Shown one piece after another: positions 55,487 to 64,000 of a stretch of 64,000 nucleotides of DNA; positions within the stretch are counted from its first letter, which is position 1; the number at the start of each line of letters is the position of its first letter. This stretch comes from Tetracentron sinense (taxonomy: Eukaryota; Streptophyta; Magnoliopsida; Trochodendrales; Trochodendraceae). A program made the translations under genes and the position numbers. Below the pieces are notes generated by a model. The model did no database searches, was not told where the DNA came from, and was given only the letters and a program-made list of their open reading frames with translations. The stretch lies in contig CM026560.1 of NCBI GenBank assembly GCA_015143295.1, forward strand, positions 8,248,501-8,312,500, given 5' to 3'.

Positions 55487-55953
55487 AGAAGAAATCAAGG
55501 GTTTCAAGACCCACAATCATCCCTTTTGCTTGGATTTCTCCAAGCCAAGCCTCAAGCTCGTGTGGTGTCCCCTTTTCAAGCTAGGGCAGTGATCCTACAG
55601 CATTTTTTAAGGGGCTTTCCTCCCCAAATCAAGCCTTCTTCAAGCAACGGTCCTCCTTCTTCCAATTCGGAGCTTCAATCAAGGTTTCCACCCAAGATCA
55701 AGCCTTGATTCAAGGTTAGTACACCCTACTAACTCCCATTAGCAATAACCTAGGTTTTCCATTTTAATTGATAATTCTTGTTTCCATGTTTGCCCTCCTT
55801 TTGAAATGTGCTAACTGCATAAAATGTAAACAAGATAATGAGGAATGTTGTGATGTGTGGATGGATGAGGGATTGAGGCGATTGGATGCCGTATGGATGC
55901 GTGTGATGTGTGAAATGGAAAATGGTGGATGGGCATTTTACAAATAAGGAACA
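55487..55953 (+). mobile_element. 5'-truncated plus-strand LTR, left part
   Basis: Begins inside the LTR leader (GAAGAAATCAAGGGTTTCAAG, compare 6840) and has TTCAAG|GTTAGTACACC at about 55715. It stops at GAACA (55949-55953), the duplication of the next insertion, and resumes at 58531. The missing U3 and the truncated pol to its left point to one deletion. Confidence 0.8.
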
Positions 55954-57080
55954 TATAGAACCCCGGAACTTTTGTATATGCCTTGGGATGTGTGTCAAGG
56001 CATGAGACATATGTAATCTCAAAAGAATTCATGAAATGAGAATTTGAAGCTTTGAGGAATTTTGCTAAGAGTGCTATTATTAATTAAATGAATCATTTAA
56101 AAATGTCTATAAGCCTCGAAAGTGTCCTAGTCGAATTTAGGAGATTCTAGAATAGAAGAGGAAAAGGTTCAAGTAGTAAGAATGGGTGAAAAGTGAACTC
56201 AGCAGAAGAATTACAGAGCAACCGATCCCTCGGTCTTGAGTAGCGATCGATCGGTCCAAAACCGATCGATCGGAGGCTATCGATTGGTCAAACTTTTTGT
56301 ATGGGGAAATTTTCCAGAGAGCATGTTTTTGACTGGTCGCTCGGTCAATAACACCGATCGCTCAGTAGGCAACCGATCGATCGGTCATAACCACTGATTG
56401 CTCGATTTTCACGTTTTTACAGAAATTTCAGTAAGGGCTATTTCATCTTTTAGGGGTTAAACCATTTCTTATAAGGCTTTGCCCGAGCCTTAGGGCCCCA
56501 TTCACTACACTTAAGGGATTTTGAGAGATAGAGAGAGAGGAGAAGGGGATTCCTAACCTAGGTTTTACTCTTGAGAAGAAATCAAGAGTTGGGCTACTCA
56601 AGATTTGCTCCAAAGCTTGGATTCTTCAAAGCCAAGCCTCAAGCTCGTGGGGGAGTCTCTCTCAAGCAAGGACAGCATTTTCCAAGGTATTTTCAAGGGT
56701 TTCCTTGCCACTCAAGCCTTCTTCAAGCAAGAGTCCTCCTTCTTGCAAGTTGGAGCTTCAATCAAGGCTTCCAACCGAGATCAAGCCTTGATTCAAGGTT
56801 AGTACACCCTACTAACTTCCCTTAGCAATAATCTAGGTTTTCTATTGTGAAATGTGATGCTTGCTAGTATGTTTTCCTTCCTTATGAAATGTAACATCTC
56901 CAATAAATCTAAACAAGATAAGAAAAGGGTATGGATGTGTATGGGGTGTTGATTGAGGCGATTGGATGTCAAATGTATGATGCATGATATGTGTGGTGTG
57001 TGGAATGGAACATGGAGGATGGGCATTTTACCAATAATGAACTCACCTTGATGGTTGGATGGAAAATATGCACTAAAGAG

Positions 57081-57614
57081 AAGAAGAAGAACTATTAAGG
57101 AACGTTGCATGTATGTGTTTGACAAAATGCCTAAACTATGAGTAAATGACTTAAATGAAGGAAATGAAAGTAGGCCTTATGCATGTGTTCTTATGAACGA
57201 TGAATTGATCAAATACATGTAGATTACTCAAGTAACCTATGCTTATACTATGAATTGGATTGTGATGCCATATCTCTCTTGTTATCCGTATTCCCATGAT
57301 TGTCACCATTGCCACGAACACGAGCACCCATGTATGCATAAACCGAGAAGAAGAATAACTATTAAGGAACGTTGCATGTATGTGTTTGACAAAATGCCTA
57401 AACTATGAGTAAATGACTTAAATGAAGGAAATGAAAGTAGGCCTTATGCATGTGTTCTTATGAACGATGAATTGATCAAATACATGTAGATTACTCAAGT
57501 TACCTATGCTTATACTATGAATTGGATTGTGATGCCATATCTCTCTTGTTATCCGTATTCCCATGATTGTCACCATTGCCACGAACACGAGCACCCATGT
57601 ATGCATAAACCGAG
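57081..57614 (+). repeat. Direct tandem duplication of 267 bp
   Basis: The segment from AAGAACTATTAAGGAACG to GTATGCATAAACCGAG occurs twice in a row (starts about 57081 and 57348) with only a few differences, such as AGTAACC versus AGTTACC. It lies in the LTR leader before the hairpin repeats. Confidence 0.9.
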
Positions 57615-58092
57615 ATTTCAAGAGCATATGCATATAATACACAAGAAAATTGAAATTACTACATGTCAAGGAGGTTGGTAGCCCAGGGGTATTTAGGTAC
57701 TAGCCTCTAGCTCACAAGAAAACTAAACAAGTAACTAAAATTCACGTATTGTGAAGGAGGTTGGTAGCCCATGAACATTGGGGTACTAGCCTCTGGCTCA
57801 CAAGAAAACCATATATCAAGGAGGTTGGTAGCCCAGGGAGATTCGGGTGCTAGCCTCTAGCTCACGAGTTACAAGATGCAAATTTACAAGATGATGACAA
57901 GGCATTCATGCATGCATGCATATTTGATTTCCCAAGCTATACCGAGACATGAGACGGATTTCCAAGCATGAGTTTTATCAGAGTTTTTGCATTCATGCAC
58001 TCACGTCAAGATGACTGTTGTTGTGTTTTATTATTGTTATGGTTAGCTAGTAGCTTGTACTCGCTGAGTATTCCATGCTCAGCCGTACTTTC

Positions 58093-58233
58093 ATGTCGGC
58101 AGGTACTAAGGGAGCCCTCGACCCGGAGCCTTGGGTCGAGAAAGAGTACATAGAGGAGAGAGAGCAGTCTATTCCACTACAGTCTCAGGCGGATCGAGAC
58201 CTTGAGGTGTGGCCATACCTCGACTACTGTTGA
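58093..58233 (+). CDS. LTR micro-ORF, 46 residues
   Basis: MSAGTKGALDPEPW, VEKEYIEEREQSIP, ending WPYLDYC and TGA at 58231-58233. In this LTR a frame from ATG 56605 reaches the upstream donor-like site (ALIQ|G near 56796) in the phase that would join this frame if 56797-58102 were spliced out. Confidence 0.45.
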   Translation: MSAGTKGALDPEPWVEKEYIEEREQSIPLQSQADRDLEVWPYLDYC

Positions 58234-58530
58234 GGGGATGGTACAAGAGGGTCTTTTATGTATTTTGATATTTTGATAGGTGGGCCTGTCCACCTTAGAA
58301 TTGGATATGTGTTGTGTATATGTTAACTTGGAATACTACTTTGGAACTTATAAAGAAAAGAAAAAAATTAGTTTACGCTTCCGCAACCAATGTTTAGCTT
58401 CCGCGCTATGATTATTATTGTGTTAGTATTATATTCACCTTATTCATTACAGGATGATTTGGCAGGTACATATAGTCACACCTAAAGTATCCCTTAACTC
58501 CTAGGGGGTATTTTGGGGTGCGACAGAACT

Positions 58531-59873
58531 TACCTTGATGATTGAATGGAAAATATGCACTAAAAATAGTAAGATGAACTACTAAGGAAATGTTGCATGC
58601 TATGTGTTTGACGAAATGCCTAAACTAGGAGTAAATGAATTAAATGAAGGAAATGGAATTAAGAATTTTGTAAGTCTTCTTATAAATGATCAATTGCTAA
58701 AATGCGCTATATGTTACCTAAATTGTCATACGATTATGCTAGAAATCAAAATGCTATGTTGATGTGATCCTCCCATTCAAACATGTCATCATGGTTGCCA
58801 CTATTGACAAGCACACAAGCATGCATGCATGCATGAACCGGGTTTTCCATGAGTAGCTTTCTATGATAAATCAAACATGAAAACAAGAACATATCAAGGA
58901 GGTTGGTAGCCCCAGTGAAGGGTGCTGGCCTCTGGCTCACAACCGAAAGGAAAATAAAACATGACAAGGAGGTTGGTAGCCCAAGTGAAGGGTGCTAGCC
59001 TCTGGCTCACAAGTGAAAGGAAACAAGTACATGACAAGGAGGTTGGTAGCCCAAGTGGAGGGTGCTAGCCTCTAGCTCACAAGAAAAAAAGGAAATGTCA
59101 AGGAGGTTAGTAGCCCAGGGATGTGCGGGTGCTAGCCTCTGGCTCACAAGTATACATGTCAAGAACAAGTCAAAGCATGAAATACAAGACAAGATAGATA
59201 TTATACATGATTTTCACAAGCAAGACCGAGACATGAAAAGGGTTCCCAACATGAGTTTTACCGAGGTTTTCGCATTCATGCACGCATGTCAAGATAATGA
59301 TATTGTTTTATGTTCAATATTGTTTATCTTATGATGCTACTAATGCTTTGAATTGATACCTTGTATTGTGTTCACCCTTGTTGTGCTTTATTATTACTAT
59401 GGTTAGCTAGTAGTTTGTACTCGCTGAGTATTCCATGCTCAGCCGTACCTTTATGTCGGCAGGTACCAGGGAAGCCCTCAACCCTGAGCCTTGGGTCGAG
59501 GAAGAGTATGTGGAGGAGAGAAAGCCATCTATCCCATTACAGTCTCAAGCGGATAGAGACCTCGATGTGTGGCCATACCTCGACTACTGTTGAGGGGAGA
59601 GTACAAGAGGGTGTATTTTGATATTTTGATAGGTGGGCCTATCCACCTTAGACCTGGATATGTTTTGTGTATATATTCACTTGGAATACAGACAATCTTA
59701 TGTAGAAAAGAAAAAGTTAGTTTATGCTTCCGCATGCATGTTTAGCTTATGTGCTCTAATTATTGTTAGTATCGTATTATGTTAACCATGTTTACTTCAG
59801 GATGGTTTGACAGGTACGTTTAGTCACACCTAAAGTATCCCTTAACTCCTAGGGGATATTTTGGGGTGCGATA
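58531..59873 (+). mobile_element. 5'-truncated plus-strand LTR, right part
   Basis: Continues 55487-55953 (TACCTTGATGATTGAATGG) and ends TTTTGGGGTGCGATA (expected GCGACA) at 59873. Four hairpin repeats lie at 58895-59150 (arms GAGGTT with AGCCTC or GGCCTC), and a micro-ORF at 59453-59593. Confidence 0.82.
59453..59593 (+). CDS. LTR micro-ORF, 46 residues
   Basis: MSAGTREALNPEPW, VEEEYVEERKPSIP, ending WPYLDYC and TGA at 59591-59593. It matches the DYC subtype without indels. Confidence 0.45.
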   Translation: MSAGTREALNPEPWVEEEYVEERKPSIPLQSQADRDLDVWPYLDYC

Positions 59874-61029
59874 GAATGAAACCAAGGCCCTACTCGTGGA
59901 TCAAGTTTGTAGAGCAACCGATCACTCGGTCCATTCAGCGATCGATCGGTCCAAAACCGATCGATCGGTAGCTATCGACTAGTCAAAAATTTTGTATGGG
60001 GAAAAATTCCAGAGACCATGTTTTTGACCTGTCGCTCGGTCAAGAACACCGATTGCTCGGTAGGCAACCGATCGATCGTTCATAACCACCGATCGCTCGG
60101 TCTTCGCATTTTTACAGAAATTTCATTAAGGGTGTTTTCATCTTTTGGGCGGTTCACTCATGCCTTAAAGGCTTTGCCCGAGCATTTGGGGGTTCATTAA
60201 CCCTAAGAAGAACATTTGAGAGCTAAGGAGAGAAGATAAAGGGTTTTCCTAACCTATGGTTTGCTTTTGGGGAGAGATCAAAGGGGTTAAAGACCACAAT
60301 CATCCTCAAGCTCGGTTCTCCTTCAAGATCAAAGCTCAAGCACTCGTGGAGCACTCTCCTCAAGCTAGGGCAGCATCTACACGCACGTTTTGGAAGGGGA
60401 TTCTTTCCCTCATTTGTCAAGGTCGGTACCTTATGCTACCCTCTTAGTTATAGTTTCCTCTTTTTCTTTTCTATTCTTTGTTTTCTCCCATTTATAACTA
60501 TAAAATGAGTTGTAATGTGTGAATGGGATGAATGGATGGTTGTTGGATGTGAATGGGCGATTGGATGCCGTATGTATGGTTGTGATGAATGAAATGGGGA
60601 GGGCATTGTATCCATAATGAACAAACATGTATGATGTGAGTATAACCCACTTAGAAATGCATGATTTAGGTTTAAATAAATAATGGACACAACCTATGTT
60701 TGATGAAATGCCAAGGCGAATAAAATGAATGATAAATTAAGAAAATGTATGCTTAATTACTTATGAACTTGTTAGGGCTTATGTTAGTGTGAGTTCTTGT
60801 TTTCCTTAAAATGTCATGAATGCTTATTGTTTAAATTGCGACATGTTATATATTGTGAATTACCCAATTGCCATATTTAAATGCAAGTGCAAGTATGTAC
60901 ACGATCCCACGAGCACGGCATGCATGACATGTTTTATCGGTGTTTTTAAGAACGAGATTTAGAGGTGGGGCATATCCTACGACATGTTTCACTTCGCTTT
61001 TGGCAAGGACAAGACATGCATCTCATAAA

Positions 61030-61245
61030 GAAGGGTCTCCCTTCCCTCGCAAGTACATTTAGGAAGAAGGGTCTCCCTTCCCTCACAAGTAGATTATTTT
61101 CCAAGCAAGCATGACATGACATGGGCATTTAGGAAGAAGGGTCTCCCTTCCCTCACAAGTAGTTTACTTTCTGAGCAAGTATGATGGCATGGCATGACAA
61201 GCATGAACATTTAGGAAGAAGGGTCTCCCTTCCCTCACAAGTAGT
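61030..61245 (+). repeat. LTR minisatellite of the GAAGGG-TCT-CCCTTC type
   Basis: Four units with perfect arms GAAGGG/CCCTTC, separated by CACAAGTAG...ACATTTAG(G)A spacers. Same type as 21640-21785 and, in reverse, 49140-49465. Confidence 0.75.
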
Positions 61246-61558
61246 TTATTTTCCGAGCAAGCAAGCATGATACAAGCATGACACGCATGACATTGCATGA
61301 CTCGCATAACAAGACAAGTTTCAAGCACGAAAAAGGGTAATTTCAGTCAAGTTAAGTGCACGATGTTTTCAAGGGTTTTATCGATTTTTATTAAATGAAA
61401 GCATGATTATAAATTGCTTTATTTCCTTGTTATGATATTAATTGTTCCTGCTTTATATATGTGAACTGCTTCCTGCTTCCTATACTGCTATGGTGTTGCT
61501 ATGACTGTTGGTTAGTATTTGGTACCCGTTGAGTATTCCATGCTGAGCCGTACTTCTT

Positions 61559-61678
61559 ATGTTGGCAGGTACTGAGGGAGCTACTGCTCCATTTGATGTC
61601 TATGCTCCAAGCCCGTGGGTGGAGGAGGAGTACGTTGAGGAGCCTGTGGAGGATCCTCAGAGCGAGGGCTACTATTAG
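61559..61678 (+). CDS. LTR micro-ORF, 39 residues
   Basis: MLAGTEGATAPFDVYAPSP, WVEEEYVEE, ending SEGYY and TAG at 61676-61678. PFDxx/GYY subtype. Confidence 0.45.
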   Translation: MLAGTEGATAPFDVYAPSPWVEEEYVEEPVEDPQSEGYY

Positions 61679-61979
61679 GTGGTGGTAGATTCTGAGTGAA
61701 TAGCTGTGGGTGAGATGAGAGATATACATTCATGTATTTTGGCGGGCATGTCCGCGCTTTCTTTTTTTTGATTTCCTTTTTGTATCAAACTTGGGTTACA
61801 TGTATATACATAGAGGTTTGTTAGACTTCCGCTGTGTTTTGTTGTATGTTTCCGCTATTGTGTCCTCTTTGTATATGCTCCAGGTATTTTGCAGGTTGGT
61901 TTGTCAAGCAAGTCAAGTATGTCATGGTAAGTCGTCTAAGATTCACTCTAACTCATAGGGTGGGTTTTCGGTCGCGACA

Positions 61980-64000
61980 GAAACATTCTAGAGAGTGAAA
62001 GGGAATTTTCTAGAGAGATAAAGTCTAGAGAGAGAGATAAAGAGGCGTATCCTGAAGTTTTTGGACGTGTTGAGCCCATTGGCGATGTCAATTTCATCTC
62101 TCGGAGCTTTGAAACACGTGTACCAGAGGTAATAGAAACCCTTTCTTATCTATTTTTCATTCCACTAGATAAATTATGCGAATTGTGCTGTTTATATCAG
62201 ACCCTTTCTGAGCTCTGACCATCCTCAAATTTTTACTCTAAATTTATCTTCCTAATCTGTAAATCATATCAAAATTTCACTGTGATCTGATGGTTGGATA
62301 GGATGATATGAATTTCTAAAGGAAAACCTAGTCTGATGTTTTTAAGGCTCACAGTACGGTTTTCCTAATTATAGGGAACCTTTCTGAGCTCTGATAATGC
62401 TCAAATTTTTACTCTAAATTTATCTTCCTAATCTGTAAATCATATCAAAATTTCACTACGATCTGATTGTTGGATAGGATGATATAAATTTCTAAAGGAA
62501 AACCTAGTCTGCTATTTTTAAGGCTAACAGTACGGTTTTCCTAATTAGAGGAAACTTTTCTAAACTCTGATCATGCTCAGATTTTTACTATAAATTTATC
62601 TTCCTAATATCTAAATCATATCAAAATTTCACTACGATCTGATGGTTGGATAGGATGATATAAATTTCTAAAAGAAAACCAAGTCTGCTATTTTTAAGGC
62701 TAATAGTACGGTTTTCGTAATTATAGGGAACCTTTCTGAGCTCCGATCATGCTCAAATTTTTACTCTAAATTTGTCTTCCTAATGTGTAAATCATATCAA
62801 AATTTCACTATGATCTCATTGTTGGATTGGATGATATGAATTTCTAAAAGAAAACCTATTCTGCTGTTTTTAAGGCCAGCGGTACGATTTTCCTAATTAT
62901 AGGGAACTCTTCTTATCTCAGATCATGCTATAAATTTTACCACATATTTAGCTTCCTAATCTTTAAATCATATCAAAATTGAACTATGATCTGATGGTTG
63001 GATAGGATGATATGAATATCTAAAGGAAAAGCTAGTCTGCTGTTTTTAAGGCTAACAGTTGGTTTTGATCATTACAGGGAACCTTCCTTATCTCAGATCA
63101 TGCTCAAATTTTTACCATATTGCGACCTTCCTAATTTTTCAATCATATCAAAATTGCAATGGGATATGATGGTTGGATTTCACAATATGAATTTCTAAAT
63201 AAAATCTAGTATGTCGTTTTAGGAACAACAGTATGGTTTTGATAATTACAGAGCCCCTTCCTGATCTCAGATCTTTATTCAACATTATGCTTGTCATGTT
63301 GTGTTAAAATGGGTTGTATGTACTTGTATGGGGAGGTATAGGAACTAAGCAGAGGGGCGTAGCCCTCGGTTTCGGGTTGAATAACTCGGAATTTAAGTTC
63401 GGCGATCGATTGGGTGACCAATCGCTAAGCGATTTGTTGACTTGACATGGCATGTGTATATGATGGGATGATTATTTTGATACTGGAATAGTCGGGGTCG
63501 TAGTGTGTAGACCTCCATGACTGATAGTCGGGAGTGAGTGGATTACTATCCATAGATCCTCTTTGACTAGTTCCGGAGTAATGATTGTGTATAGTCTGGA
63601 ATCTTCGGATTCGCAGTTAGTTGAGCCGGGATGCTCAAGCGTTGTCACAATTGGTTGAACTGGGAGATGTCGAAGTCCTAAAAGTTGTCTAAAGTGACTG
63701 AGCATTATATAATGTATTGACCGGGGTACCTCTATGGTTGGGTCCGAAGAGGCGGCGCTATGCCTATCGGGGTTCCTTTTAGGTGGTACGTCATGGAGAG
63801 ACGGTGTCCAGTAAGGCCCGAGGTGCCTCCAGTGAATAGCCAGAAGATGATGGTAGACAAGTTGGCCGGGGTTCCTTCGTGACTGATAACCAGTGAGATG
63901 GCAGTGTGTTTACACAGTAGGTGCTGTCAGTCAGAGTATATGTGGTTAGTCCTTGGAGGATGATTACCCTAGTTGTGTAGAATCTTCAGGATTCTGGTCT
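61980..64000 (+). mobile_element. Second copy of the old gypsy LTR, uninterrupted but 5'-truncated
   Basis: Matches 4988 onward (GAAACATTCTAGAGAG) and continues to the window edge through the point where the young element sits in the other copy: GATTACCCTAGTTGTGTAGAATC at 63962-63984 here, against CCCTAGT plus element plus CTAGTTTTGTAGAATC there. It contains the 177-bp repeat amplified to about six units. No coding frame is supported. Confidence 0.88.
62204..63265 (+). repeat. 177-bp tandem repeat, about six units
   Basis: Unit starts (GATCATGCTCAAATTTTT and variants) fall near 62211, 62388, 62564, 62741, 62919 and 63093, a period of 174-178 bp, with a last partial start near 63264. The copy at 5215-5585 has two. 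Confidence 0.85.

Larger units (their letters stand above)
55954..58525 (+). mobile_element. Solo LTR, plus strand, with GAACA/GAACT duplication
   Basis: TATAGAACCCCGGAAC (expected TGTAG) at 55954 to TTGGGGTGCGACA at 58525, 2,572 bp. The flanks GAACA and GAACT differ by one base. It contains palindromes (56219-56405), TTATAAGG (about 56469), a 267-bp tandem duplication (57081-57614), three hairpin repeats (57665-57865) and a micro-ORF at 58093-58233. Confidence 0.88.
59874..61979 (+). mobile_element. 5'-truncated plus-strand LTR of the GAAGGG-repeat family
   Basis: It starts just upstream of the palindrome cluster (59918-60103), so its first several hundred bases are lost, and ends GGTTTTCGGTCGCGACA at 61979. 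It has donor-like GTCAAG|GTCGGTACC at about 60420, GAAGGG-TCT-CCCTTC units (61030-61245) and a micro-ORF at 61559-61678. GAATG (59874-59878) may be the target duplication of the LTR ending at 59873, which suggests that LTR inserted into this one. Confidence 0.8.

Noticed and set aside
59874..59910. Short stretch after the LTR end at 59873 as a separate insertion
   Set aside because: It aligns loosely with LTR sequence just before the palindrome cluster, so it is best read as the truncated start of the LTR ending at 61979.

Overview
This is a plant nuclear, heterochromatin-like window made almost entirely of LTR retrotransposons inserted into one another. I see no host protein gene, rRNA, tRNA gene or CRISPR. 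The plant assignment rests on Ty3/gypsy chromoviruses of the Tekay/Del type (gag with a CCHC knuckle, PR-RT-RH-INT and a C-terminal chromodomain-like tail), plant Ty1/copia relatives, and primer-binding sites matching initiator tRNA-Met (TGGTATCAGAGC). The species cannot be named from the sequence.

Layout. 1-1956: reverse LTR inserted in an old, broken gypsy pol (1957-4135) whose own 3' LTR (4187-17034) was split by a complete, very young Tekay-type element (6276-16201, target duplication CTAGT, LTRs that look identical). 17035-39428: an old minus-strand copia element (gag 33109-34005, integrase/RT 17035-18610 and 32434-32974, LTR 35692-39428). It is interrupted by a minus-strand gypsy element (18611-32433, duplication GGTAT), which itself carries two plus-strand solo LTRs (20294-22522 and 27354-29767). 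A third solo LTR (36134-37685) sits in the copia LTR. 39429-41612: a Tat/Ogre-like LTR fragment and a SIRE-like copia fragment. 41613-47629: a gypsy element keeping LTR, PBS, zinc knuckle and PPT but lacking pol. 47630-55486: a minus-strand gypsy element whose 3' LTR holds a solo LTR inside a solo LTR. 55487-61979: more plus-strand LTRs. 61980-64000: a second copy of the old gypsy LTR, which ends with an unoccupied paralogue of the young element's insertion site.

Function. Only the 6276-16201 element looks competent: LTR promoter, PBS, gag, a probable 132-nt intron, an open PR-RT-RH-INT-chromodomain frame, PPT and LTR. The rest are relics that serve as comparative material.

Main discoveries from that comparison. 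(1) The chromovirus LTRs share a short acidic reading frame of 39-51 codons (MSAG...PWVEEEYVEE...), found at 13 places with mostly third-position differences. (2) LTR minisatellites of three unrelated sequences at the same LTR position all fold into hairpins, with compensatory changes between units. (3) An intron at a fixed gag/pol position is retained in diverged copies. (4) U3 regions hold palindrome clusters with a shared CGATCG core but family-specific flanks. All statements are from reading by eye; nothing was searched or aligned by computer.
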